Shown: in pieces, positions 22,715-33,400 of the stretch
How the letters are laid out: every line of letters starts with the position of its first letter
Numbering within the stretch: the stretch's first letter is position 1
Origin: Stictocephala bisonia
Taxonomy: Eukaryota; Arthropoda; Insecta; Hemiptera; Membracidae
Assembly (NCBI GenBank): GCA_035578905.1
Contig: JAQJVL010000175.1
Location: forward strand, 719,001 to 783,000
Length of the DNA stretch: 64,000 nucleotides
Direction of reading: 5' to 3'
Notes under the pieces: model-generated
Databases searched by the model: none
Told to the model about the DNA's origin: nothing
What the model saw: only the letters and a program-made list of their open reading frames with translations
Position numbers and translations under genes: made by a program

Positions 22715-23212
22715 AAATCGGCTATTTAGTCAACAGACTCAGCTGGTACAGAAATTACAGATATACATACAATAGTTTGGTGTTTATAACCAATACGATG
22801 AACTTATCATAATTGGTTTTAACCAATACTGTACCTTATCATTATTTTAGTGAAATTGCAACATTTTTTTTCATATATGACCCCTAAATATTTATACATC
22901 ATTTTAAAGAAAATAAATAAGGAAGTTTTTTCAGTAATTGAATATAAGAATACAAGTAATTTAACTGCTTTAAGTGAGCCTTGAGTTTTAAAAGAGAAAG
23001 TTTGTAACAAAAATGTTCAACTTTACAGTTATTCCAAAAAGTTATATAAGGGTTTGCTATTTGAATACTATGTTTAATTGATAGGGAATTTAATGCTCTT
23101 TCAAATGGTATTACTTTCTATGTCATAAATAAAATTGGTTTGTTTTTACCATGAAACAATCAGTGTTGTGTAATTTATAAAAAACAAAAATACGCCATTA
23201 CAGCCAAATGGT
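22715..23212. repeat. Right terminal inverted repeat of the nested Tc1/mariner-like element
   Basis: Inverse complement of 16898-17340. It carries small insertions relative to the left arm and ends CATTACAGCCAAATGGT. Confidence 0.7.
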
Positions 23213-24181
23213 TTCCCATAAGAAATACATTGGGAACAGAAAAAATTGCCGCCATCTTGTTTATGAGTGAGCAAAGTAAACTTTTGTGAATTTTCCTGGA
23301 GGTTTCAGACCGAGAGGTTCAATTCAAGTATACATTTTATGGGGGGTAGGACGTCAGGAAGTGCCTCAACATTTAGTGTCAGTCAGTGAGTTCCTACATC
23401 GAGCTTTATAGTATATAGATTTACTAAGGGACACTCCAGCACGCTTCGCGTGCAAACCCCGTGCCACTATGCTCGTGAAGTAAGCTCGGCCTGCGGCCTC
23501 GCCTGTGAGTCTACTTTTAGTCCCTTTGTAGAAATCGGCCTGCAGCCTCACCAAGACACTCTGCAAAAGTCCCATTTGTGGATCTCAATATGTCGCCTTG
23601 TGAGGAAGATCGTCCTATGGCCTCGGCAGGATTCTTAAGCAGTATGACCATTAAATTTGCTTTTGGGGGCAGAAGAGCCCAAAAACACAGTCTTTTCTAA
23701 AATCCGATGGTATATTAGTAATTGAGAGAAGAATACCTAGAGTTTGATACCCCACTTGGAAGTTTTAATTTCAGTATTCCTTTTTTTTTTGTTTTTGTTT
23801 TAGTGGATATTTTTGAGTTTTGGGGTGTATACTCCTTATTATTTGCCCTGTTCAAAATCTAATGGTATATTTGGATTTAGGAGAAAAATAGCTTTAATTT
23901 GATACCACTTGAGAAAATTTTATTCAAGCTTTTTCTCAAGTTAGGCTATAAAAACTACAATGTTATGTTTTTTCCCATAAGAAATACATTAGGTCCGTTT
24001 TGGGGTAAACAAAAAGGCAGCTACCTTGTTTACAAGCAAAAAAGTAAACTTTTGTGAATTTTTCTGGAGATTTCAGAGCGAGAACTTCAGTTCAAGTGTA
24101 CAGTTTATGGGAATAGAACATCGGGAAGTGCCTCAACATTTAGTGTCAGTCAGTTACTACATCGAGCTTTATATTATATAG
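23213..24181 (+). repeat. Family-R repeat, copy 2
   Basis: Contains the family-R blocks in order: TCCCATAAGAAATACATT, GTAAACTTTTGTGAATTTT, GTTTCAGACCGAGAG, AACATTTAGTGTCAGTCAGT, CATCGAGCTTTATAGTATAT, then a G+C-rich section (CTTCGCGTGCAAACCCCGTG, GGCCTGCGGCCTCGCC) and the AATCTGATGG/TTTGATACC blocks. The same order restarts near 23970. No protein is encoded. Confidence 0.65.
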
Positions 24182-24774
24182 ACTAGGGGACATACCTGCA
24201 CGTGCCAGCCCCATTGTCACTTGCTTCGCTCGTGAGGTAAGCTCTGCCTGTGGCCTCGCCTGGAAACTTTACCTTTAGCCTCTTTGAGGAACTTGGTTTG
24301 CGGCCTACGACCTCTCCAAGACGTTCTGCTACAGGTATCTTTCTGGAACTCGGCCTACGGCCTCGCAGGGGAAAGTTCGGCCTGCGGCTTTACCAAGACA
24401 CTCTGATGCAGTGCCATTTGTTGATCTCGGCATGTCACCTTGTTAGAAAGTTCGCCAGGATTTTAACCATTATGACCCATTAATTTTGGTTTTTGGAGCA
24501 GTGGAGCCCCTAACCATGGTCTTTTCTAAAATCTGATGGTAAATTAGTATTTAAGAAAACAATACGTTTAGTTTGATACCCCACTTGCGTGAATTTATTG
24601 GACATAACTTAATTATGGGTTTTTGAGCATAATTTATTGGGGGGGGGGACTTCTAGAAAGGGGCCTCGGCGAGGCCGTAAGCCGAGCTTCCCCATGAGGC
24701 CGAGCTTTTCTCTTGAGCGTAGTGAGTGACGGGATTGGTAAGCGTTACGTGCAGAGGTGTCCCCTAGTTTAAGT
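24182..24774. mobile_element. Family-R element with terminal inverted repeats (copy 3, ~590 bp)
   Basis: Begins ACTAGGGGACATACCTGCACG and ends with the near inverse complement CGTGCAGAGGTGTCCCCTAGT. Next to both ends lies the CGCTCGTGAGG/CTCTTGAGCG block, in opposite orientations. The ends match those of the element at 11290-12391. The interior carries repeated palindromic CGGCCTACGGCCTCGC motifs. Confidence 0.65.
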
Positions 24775-25492
24775 ATAGACTTCATTGGGGTAGGACGCCA
24801 GGAAGTGTCTTAACATATAGTTTTAGTGAGTCACTACATCGAGCTTTATAGTATATAGACTAGGGGACACCCACCCCTGCATGCTTCGTGTGACAACCCC
24901 ATCTATACTCGCTACGCTCGTGAGGCAAGCTCAGCCTGCGGCCTCGCCTGGACACTCTACCTTTAGCCCATTTGTGTAACTCGGCCTACGGCCTCGCAGG
25001 GTAATGTTCGGTCTGCGGCCTTACCAAAACACTGCTACAGTCCCATTTGTGGATCTCGACATGTGGCCTATTAAGGCAGCACTGCCTACGACCTCGCTAG
25101 TATTTTTAATCAGTATGACCATAAATTTTGGTTTTTGATGCAGTGGAGACCATAAATATAGTATTTTTTAAAATATTAAAAGGTATATCAGTAATTAAGA
25201 GATGAATACTTTTAATTTGATTCCCCACTTGGATATATTCCTGTAACATTGCCCAATTTAGGGTTTTGGAGCATATTTTTAATTGGTGGGAGGGGGTATA
25301 GTCCTTAAACGTTGTCTCTTCTAAAATACAATGTAATGATGTTATTTAGGAGATAAATACCTGTAGTTTTATACCCCATTTTGGCGTTTTATTTTAGTAT
25401 TATCCCTTTTCTTGTTTTAGGAGGATTTATTTTGTTTTTGGGGCATACACCCCATATTTTTGCCCTTTTCAAAATCTGATGGCAAGGGCGTA
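24775..25492 (+). repeat. Family-R repeat, copy 4
   Basis: Repeats the blocks AACATATAGTTTTAGTGAGTC, CATCGAGCTTTATAGTATAT, ACTAGGGGACACCC, CGGCCTACGGCCTCGCAGGG and AATCTGATGG. It is interrupted at 25493 by the left end of hAT-2. Confidence 0.65.
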
Positions 25493-28400
25493 GCCAGGGG
25501 GGGGGTGCTGAAGGTGCTCCAGCACCCCCCGAAATTCTCATAAAATTAAATATTTTAACAATAACTAACTGAGGCTTTTTTTAACCTGCTCAATAAACCT
25601 GTGTTGATACCATGCCGGTTGGTTTATCGAACTAGTGAGAGGGGTTAGTTGGCACGGACTGTACGCAGCGTGACACTCAAACGAACGAGTCCTCTTTTGT
25701 GGTTGAGTGTACGTACGGGCGGGGTCGACGATCCGGCTGCTACTCACTACCCAGCATGCCTAGCAACTCAACTCGCACATCAGTCGTCAGATCACACTCG
25801 TAGTAGCACTGTAGTATTGTTGTGTCATGTGAGTCTGTGTAGAGTTACTGTGTATTGTCTGCCATCAGGTCAGTGCGTTGTTTGTACGTTAAATATTTAA
25901 GTATAGTGCGATTATATTTGAAATAAAATATGAAACGTCGGCAGGTACAAAATTAAACTATTGCCAGTTATTTTTCAAAACAAAAACAAACCAAAGTATT
26001 AATTGAAAATGAAGCTTCAGCTTGTAGTTCAACTAATATTCAAGAGAATGAAAGCTCTGGCAGTGGTAGTTGTGTTGAAATTGGTAGTGGGAGTACTAAA
26101 AACACTAATTCACAGCCACAGGGGCAAAAATGTGGCGAGCTCTCTGAAAATGATATCGGTAAGATTTCAGAATTACTTTTTTCTCCTCATTCTATTAAAA
26201 ATATGGACCAATTGAGGCGTAAAATATTGCTAGATGCAGATGCATTTACCCCAAGTGGAAACTTTCATTTTCCAACTAATATGGCAGGCAGGCAAAAACG
26301 AAAGTTTCAATACAACTGGCTCATAAAATACCCTTGGCTGGCGTATTCACAATCCTTTAATGGAGCTTTTTGCAAGTACTGTATAGCTTTTTGTACTGAA
26401 ATCGTAGGCAAAGGGAGTCATAAAAGTATAGGTTCGTTAGTTAGCTCACCATTTACGAAATGGCAAAGTGCATTGGAAAAAATTAAAGTTCACGCCAGTA
26501 CTAACTATCACAAGAAATGCACTGCTTCGGCTGAACACTATTTGAATGTTTTACGTATGAAAATGGACAGTGTTGCATCTCAAGTTGACACACAGAGAAA
26601 AAAACTGGTTGTAGAAAATAGAGAGGCCTTGAAACCCATAATTGAAACAGTGATTTTTTGTGGGGAAAATGAGCTTCCTTTGCGAGGCAAGGAACACGAT
26701 CCCGAAAACTATGGTCCAGTTCTCTTGGAAAAGCCGCATCACAAGGATGGGAAGTTCAGGGCTCTACTAAGATATAGAGCAAGTAGTGGGGACGAAAAAT
26801 TGAAAAATCATCTACTTAAATCACCAAGAAATGCAACCTATGTGAGTGCTTCCATACAAAACGAGATTTTAGGTATTTGCTCAAAAATTATTCAAGACAA
26901 AATTGTAGAGAATGCAAACACATCTGGTGCCTTTACAATAATTGCAGTCGAAACTTTAGATGTCTCGGGCACAGAGCAGCTCTCTTTGTCTGTACGTTTT
27001 GTTGATGAACAAAACACAGTTCATGAGGATTTCCTTACTTTTGCACCTGTAACTGACATGACTGCCGAAGGTATTACAACTGTTATCTTAGGCCAATGTA
27101 CAAAACTAGGTCTTGAAATGGAAAAGTTGGTTGGTCAAGGGTATGATGGAGTTAGTACTATGAGTGGGCAATTTAACGGCGTACAAGCTAAAATAAAACA
27201 ATTGTACCCAAAAGCAATTATTTACGTTCATTGCGTGTCTCACAGGTTGAATCTTGTATTGTCATCAGCTTTATGTGAGAAAAACGTAAGAAACTGTCTT
27301 GGCACCATGACAGAAATTTGTAACTTATTCAGAAATAATGCGTATGTTGGGGACTTACTCAAATCAAATATAAAAAAGTATGTTTCAGAAAGCAAAAAAC
27401 CAGGTTGCTCAGTGTTTGTGAAACTAGGTTCATTGAGAGACACGACGCAGTTAACGTGTTTGTTGAGCTTTATGAAGCTATTGTCCCCAGTTTGTTCGAG
27501 CTATCAGAGTGTAACCGTTCCATATCATCACGTGCAAGTGGACTGGTTGCCGCTATCGAGAAAAGTGACTTTTTGTTGTCCCTCTTGACTTGTGAAAAGT
27601 TGTTTACTTATACTTTGCCTCTTTCAAAGTATTTACAGAGTCCGAATGCCGATTTAAGCTCAGTATACAGATATGCTACTTCTGTCATAGAGACATTGCA
27701 GGTTTTGAGAGATGAAATTGATGTTGAGTTTCACAAATTGTTTGAGTCAGCTTCTGAGGCTCATAAAAAACTCTATTTTGGTGCTGAATTGAGGGTGCCT
27801 AGACTGGCGGGAAGGCAAACTAACAAAGAAAACTATCCTCATGATAACGTTGAGGAGTATTTCAGAAGAACAATTTTTTTGTTCCCTCATTGGATGACTT
27901 ATTAGTACACCTCAAGAGCAGATTCAGTAATGGCCAGGATGATGTGTTAAATGCACTAAGAGTTATACTTCCAAACCATGCATCCAGAAATTACGTTGAT
28001 GAGATAGATAAACTGTCTCTTTATTTTGAAGACGGGGCTGCTGCTGCATCATAAGCTAAAGCAGAGTACCTACTATGGTGCAACAAGTGGGAAAAAGAAG
28101 AGCTGGTGACAAAGAAGAAATTTCCTACTATTTCTGAATGTCTGGATAACTGCGACAAGGCATTTTCCCCACATATTCACCATTTGCTTAAAACCTTGGC
28201 AACACTTCCAGGTAAGTTCAGTTAATATTAAGGTTCAGGATTTTTTATTACTTCAGGCTTAATTATAAAATTTTCCCAAAAAAATAATAACTAGTTCAGT
28301 TACTACCTTAAATACTAAACTTTTTAAAATTCATCTTTCAGTAGTGCCTTTATTAAATTACAAAATGCCTTTTAAGATGCAAAGCCTGTAAGTATTGACT

Positions 28401-28705
28401 TACCTTTGATACCTGTCTTTTTATGAACTTAGAACCAAACTCTTATTAAATAAAATGTAAAAAAACACAATTTGGCTTTATGAAGTCTTTTTTAATCATT
28501 TGTTTTGTTTTCAGTTTCAACATGCACAGCCGAACGAACATTTTTGACAATGAAAAGAATAAAAAATTACTTAAGAAACAGGATGGATGATGAAAGATTA
28601 ACTGATCTTGCAATCTTGTCCGTTCACTACGGCAATGTCAGTGTTTCATCAGAACAAGTACTGGATGTAATGGCGAGCGTGCCCAGGAAGCTTATTCTCT
28701 TGTAG
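25493..28705 (+). mobile_element. hAT-2: left end plus broken transposase, right end missing
   Basis: The left end begins CAAGGGCGTAGCCAGGGGGG, a typical terminus of ZMYM1-like hAT elements, followed by a palindromic GTGCTGAAGGTGCTCCAGCA block. The transposase follows. I searched 28706-28900 for the inverse complement of the left end (CCTGGCTACGCCCTTG) and did not find it, so the 3' terminus is lost and no TSD can be paired. Confidence 0.75.
25930..28705 (+). pseudogene. hAT-2 transposase pseudogene (ZMYM1-like)
   Basis: The gene starts at ATG 25930 and has a TAA at codon 9. It stays open from there to about 27410 (461 codons from 26203), changes frame near 27410 and again in a T-run near 27875, and has a TAA near 28053. 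A canonical donor (gtaagt) at about 28212 and an acceptor (ttttcag) at about 28514 join the last exon in phase, restoring TLP-VSTCTAERTFLTMKRIKNYL, the hAT dimerisation motif. The TTF-type zinc finger (CKYCIAFC, YHKKC) and the second Asp block (GQGYDGVSTMSG) are present. At the first catalytic position the usual ADE-type block reads AVETLDVSG, so that Asp is lost as well. It is not functional. Confidence 0.88.
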
Positions 28706-29640
28706 TTTTTTATGCCATGCCATCAAAGCAATAAGTGATGTTATCTTTTTTAAAGTAATAAAAATCACATTATTATTTATTATTTCTTTATTTTTATCCT
28801 AATGAATTTGACTGTGTTAGTAATATATAAGGGTAATTGTCGAACGTAAAGATAAGGCACAAAGTCACCATTCGGTCTTACATTTTCCTATGGTCCGTAA
28901 TGAATCGAAATAATAGACTACCTGAGATCGGTATTGCGCGCAACTCGAGTACTGGTTTAGGGCCTTCTTGGGACATCGCAATTAACGCAGGTAGGATTGC
29001 GCGCAACTCGTTAAGGGCCAGAGACTGAGGTAGGCCTATTACACGATTTTCGGCAACGCGACTGAAGAACTGAATTGTGTGCGTGTATGTTTTTTTCTTT
29101 TTCAATTTATGACCCCGCCACTATTTATGAATCATCAATACAGCAAATATTTTCTCTTTATATCAAATAAAAAGAAAAAATGCCAATCCTGGTATAGACT
29201 AAAATAGGTTTACTTTACCTTCCGTCAAACAGTTCACAGCGTGTGATGGTGATAACAACTACATGTTTCGCCGTGAATACGGACGGCATCTTCAGGTTAA
29301 AGAAAACAAATAAGTCCAAGTGGTATGCGTCACAAATTAATTAAAAGTTAACAAACACAGTTCACACAAGAGGAAAACAACGAATATTAAAACTTTCGGT
29401 AGGCCTAACACACACATTTCACTGTCCACGGCGTGACCCGGAAGCAGATTTTAATATTGTGGTATTTATGACAAATAGTTCAATTTACTTTTAAACAAAA
29501 AGGAATATTCATTTATAGTTAAAAATACAGCAATAATTATACAATGCAATATTGACAAGAAGCTTTAATTACTTGATAAAAAATGAATAATGATTTCAAT
29601 AATATAAAGGGTTAATTCTAGTATTAAATGTGAACTATAT
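28706..29640. other. Non-coding stretch with a short direct repeat
   Basis: No gene is recognised. ATTGCGCGCAACTCG occurs twice, near 28933 and 28997. The Penelope-like motif at 29262-29295 is described separately. Confidence 0.5.
29262..29295 (-). ncRNA. Hammerhead-ribozyme-like motif of a Penelope/retrozyme type
   Basis: On the minus strand the order is CTGAAGA, a stem GCCGT...ACGGC with an 8-nt loop, then GAAAC. This matches the CUGANGA - stem II - GAAA core of hammerhead ribozymes, which occur in Penelope-like element terminal repeats. One unpaired U lies between CTGAAGA and the stem. I could not find a convincing stem III with a cleavage site, so it may be a decayed copy or only a sequence resemblance. 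Confidence 0.35.
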
Positions 29641-30345
29641 GACAGATGATAAGTTAATGAATAATTAAATTGTTATAAATTATTTCTGATACTTCTAATA
29701 ACGCATCCTCAGATGACTTTCCTTTGATAAAACCGAATTGACGTGGATTAAGAAAATTTAACTTCGATAAATAACTATGGAGTCTTTTAATCATTGTTTT
29801 TTCAAAAACCTTAGAGAATACAGATAACAATCTTATCAATTATATTTTTCAGGTACATTAATTTGGTCAGAGCCAGTTAATTTTTTTATTTTTTAAAAGC
29901 TTAACAATACTCTTAATTTCATTTAAATCTGTTGGAGTTATAAGGAATGAATATTGATAGTAAGTACGTAAAGGTGGAAGGGTATTGGAATGTACAACGT
30001 CTGGACGGCTAGACTGGATTGTGATAAGGTGATTGTTTATCTTATCAATGACGAAGGCTCACGCATAACTTCGCCGTTTGGCAATTCAATTAGCTCAACT
30101 ATTTTCTTTTAAAACCCACTTGTCAAGTTATTTATTACCTTCCACTGCTCAGATACATCACCTTTACAGTTTTCTAATAATGTTGAATGATAATTTTTTT
30201 TTGTAAAATTGATCACATTATTTAATTCATTAGTACATTTTGCAAAAGAATTTTGAAAAACTGTCATATGGTCTTTTCGTAGAAATTTTATATAATTTTT
30301 TACGTCTCAAATTTATATAAAATGTTTGGTATGTGCTTATATAAA
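29640..30345 (-). pseudogene. LINE fragment, pre-RT and N-terminal RT
   Basis: An open piece at 29654-29839 (minus) reads SVFSKVFEKTMIKRLHSYL and RQFGFIKGKSSEDALLEV, the first two RT blocks of a jockey/CR1-type LINE. Upstream, minus-strand frames with stops continue through a pre-RT linker (NNLTSGF near 30130, TVFQNSFAKCTNEL near 30270). The catalytic core is absent on the downstream side, so the copy is truncated at both ends. Confidence 0.6.
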
Positions 30346-30929
30346 ATGTTATAAAAAATACAACTTAGCCTTTAACAATTTAGAACTACCACCATTTTTC
30401 TTGCTACTTCTAAATATACAATTACTTAAAATATCAATAAACTTACAATACGTAGTATTTACATCATTTTAGATAATGCATAATGTTTTAAATAGACAAC
30501 TGTAACACACTGTTATTTACATTGATAAAATAACAAAAAAAGTCCCCTAACATTTTTCATATTCACAAACCCTTAAGGCCTAAATAAAAGATCGCGATTT
30601 CTTTCCGTGCAAGACATAGTACAACAAGGAATAATATCCCACTTTGACCCACTATCAAGGCTAATCAACGACAGTAGACAGGTGCAGTGGCGACAGTCCA
30701 GATGAGCGTCTTAAAAGAAAGAAGAGAGAATGAGAGAATAGGAGGGAGTGATTAGTTTCCTTTACTGCTCCCAGGTTGTGCAATCGAACAGTCGAAACTG
30801 GAGGCAATTTCGACCGCTTTAACTTGATTGACGACAGGTTGCAGCACGGTCGCTCCCATATTCCGTGCCTCAAAATTTAACATTGGATGGAACTATCTTC
30901 TATGTATAGTAAAATCAATGGTATTACCC
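30346..30929. other. Spacer, nothing recognised
   Basis: A less AT-rich patch at 30600-30870 has a 70-codon minus frame without recognisable features. I do not call a gene. Confidence 0.4.
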
Positions 30930-31465
30930 TTTTACTGGTTTTAGTTTTTTTTTTTTTTTTTTTTTGCATATACCCCATTGATATTTACCCTCTTCAAAAT
31001 ATGATGCTATGTTTGGATTCAGGAGAAAAATAACTTTAAATTGATACCACACTTAAGTTTTAAAAATTTTTACATTTTCAAATATTTTAGTTTTTGGCCC
31101 CGCGATACCCCAAGTTTTTAATTTTTTAAGCTGTAATTCATATATAAGGTGCGTGTTTGTTAAGCGTGTAGAACTGTGATGGTTTTAAAATTTTACTCAA
31201 GCTTTTTCTCAAGTTAGGTCATAAAAACTACATTATTGTGATTTTCCCATAAGAAATACATTGTAGCTGATTTGGGTTAAAAAAAAGGCCACCATCTTGT
31301 TCATGAGTAAAAAAAGTAAACTTTTGTGAATATTTCCGGAGGTTTCAGACCGAGAGCTTTAATTCAAGTATACATATGTAGGGGGTAAGACACCAGGAAC
31401 TGCTTCAACATTTAGTGTCAGTCAGTAAGTCACTACATCGAGCTTTATAGAATATATATAGATAG
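30930..31465 (+). repeat. Family-R repeat, copy 5 (partial)
   Basis: Collinear with copy 2 near 23810-24180: GGATTCAGGAGAAAAATAAC, CTCAAGCTTTTTCTCAAGTT, CCCATAAGAAATACATTG, GTTTCAGACCGAGAGCTT, AACATTTAGTGTCAGTCAGT and CATCGAGCTTTATAGAATAT. The G+C-rich half is missing. Confidence 0.65.
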
Positions 31466-31915
31466 ATACAAATGTTTGAAATACCTATCTACTCAACATA
31501 AAGAATGCAAATGTAAACAATTACTGAACAATTAATTTTATTAAACTGTTATTTAAATTATTTTTAAATGGAAAAGAGTAAAGATTTCTCATCATTTTGA
31601 AATTTTAAACAAATAACTGTTTTGGATTTGTTAATGTTAACTTTGGATCTGAACAGTACCTATTTACTCATCAGCTGAGTGAAGAGTGAATAGTAGAAGT
31701 TTTTTCCTAACATTTTCACAGTTTTATGTAGTTTTTACTTGTGTTTTTGCGTTAAATATTATTTGTTTACTGTTAATCCCAGTATTTATATCATGTAGAT
31801 ATACATTAATTTAATTTTAATAACATGTTTTGGATTTTCTGTTAATTTGGTTTAGCCTTATATTTTGGTTGAAAGTTTTAGGTTAACCGTTGTACAAATT
31901 AAATACAAAATAAAC
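31466..31915 (+). other. Probable 5' region of the jockey element
   Basis: AT-rich, with no ORF. Its last ~200 bp lead directly into the ORF1 start at 31916, so part of it is probably the 5' UTR of that LINE. Confidence 0.4.
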
Positions 31916-33240
31916 ATGGACTCTAATAGCTTAGTTCATAAAAAAGACCCAATACAAATTACAGAGCATGACTATGCTCTTCCTATGGCGACTGACAATC
32001 CACATACCATACGCGGTGAGCCAAAGGCTAATGATGACGATGTTCCTTAGCAGCATGTCCTAGTAAAACAAAAGAGGCATGGTGATGAACATGATTGTGT
32101 CGCTGAAAACAGAAACAAGCAGTTAAAACCTACTTTATGTATTCCACTTCACAACAGGTATGATGTTTTGAAAGGTAGAACCTTAGACAACATTCCTAAC
32201 AGTACCATTCCTGTAGCTTAGACATCTAATAGTAGCGATCTTAACAACACATCAAAGGAACCTAAATACCCTCCCATATTCATTCCAGATGTAAATAATG
32301 TGGGAGCAATGATGAACACCTTTATTGAAGTAGTAAACAAAGAGGACTTCTCATATAAGTGTATTAACAGAAACACTTAAAATTCAGCCTCAATCATCCG
32401 ATTTTTACAGAAAACTGTTGCTAAGTTAACTGAGGCGAGTGTATGTTTTCAAACTTATCAATTGAAACAGGAGAGGCCGTTTAGAGTTGTGCCAAAGGGC
32501 ACTTCTCTGTAGATGAAAATGATGTCGCTGATGAAATAAGTAAATTGGGCTTCAAAGTGAAAAACGTATCCAATGCTATAAGTACTGGAACAAAACAGCA
32601 ATTATCAATGTTTTTTATAAACTTGGAACCTAGCCCCAACAACAACGATATTTTCAAAATTCAGTATTTTTTTAATGCAAAGATAATATTTGAAGCACCT
32701 TATGCAAAATGGGAAATTGTGCAATGCAAAAGGTGCCAGCAATATGGCCATACTAAGGGTTATTGTACGTGCCCATTTAAATGTGTTAAATGTGGACAAG
32801 TCCATGACACGTCAAAACGCCCAAAGGATAGAACCAGCCCAGCCATGTGTGCACTGTGTAATGGGGATCATCCCGCCAACTATAAGGGATGTGCTGTCTA
32901 GTTAGAAATTCAAAGCAAGATGTTTCCAAAATTGCGTGAGAAAACTGTTGGTGAAAATGCTGGCCAAACTAAATTACCTACTGTTAAACAACCATCTTGT
33001 ATCAAGCCCAAGTCTCGTTTTCGGCAGCTGTAAAAAATTGCAAACCATGTACGTCTACCAGCTCTTCCACAAGTAGTAATAGTGCATCAGATGATCTTAG
33101 CGATAAAGATACTGACCGTCAGTCTGAATCTGTAGCATATTATTTTGAAAGAGTATAAAAGTTGTTTGTGCAACAATCTGAACAAATAGGGGCATTGCTT
33201 AATCTCCAAACTGTCGTGCTTACTAAACTATCAAAATGAA
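31916..33240 (+). pseudogene. jockey-type ORF1 (PRE_C2HC and zinc knuckles), broken
   Basis: Starts MDSNSLVHKKDPIQITEHDY at 31916 with a stop at 32048. In changing frames it continues through a PRE_C2HC-like region to an open piece (32545-32901) with three CCHC-type knuckles: CKRCQQYGHTKGYC near 32719, CVKCGQVHDTSKRP near 32782 and CALCNGDHPANYKGC near 32849. This is the gag-like RNA-binding protein of jockey LINEs. Stops occur at 32048, 32219, 32379 and 32510. A linker with stops leads to the endonuclease start near 33236. Confidence 0.75.
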
Positions 33241-33400
33241 CAAAACTCCAACGGACTAGCACAGCATTGCCAAGAACTAAAATTGTTTGTACATCAACAT
33301 AATTTGGATTTAATAATTCTTTCTGAAACCAATTTTACAGACAGAAATTTCTTTAATATAAAGAAAGAAAGAATAAATTTTCTTATTCACATAAATATGC
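33236..33400 (+). pseudogene. jockey endonuclease, first fragment
   Basis: Reads NGLAQHCQELKLFVHQHNLD and LIILSETNFTDRNFFNIK, the first blocks (Asn and SET Glu) of the AP-type endonuclease of jockey LINEs. It stops at the junction with an inserted minus-strand LINE and resumes at about 35090. Confidence 0.65.

Larger units (their letters stand above)
16898..23212 (-). mobile_element. Tc1/mariner-like element with ~0.45-kb TIRs, containing nested insertions
   Basis: The sequence from 16898 (ACCATTTGGCTGTAATG) to about 17340 recurs inverted at 22715-23212 (ending CATTACAGCCAAATGGT). Long collinear blocks match, for example CAAATAGCAAACCCTTATAT near 17044 with its complement near 23060. Between the arms are two fragments of one minus-strand transposase plus a LINE and a hAT element inserted later. 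I could not define a TA duplication at the outer ends. Without the nested insertions the element would be about 1.8 kb. Confidence 0.7.

Noticed and set aside
25649..25900. 83-codon ORF in a G+C-richer patch
   Set aside because: It lies in the untranslated left part of hAT-2, has no domain and is overlapped by an opposing ORF; likely chance.
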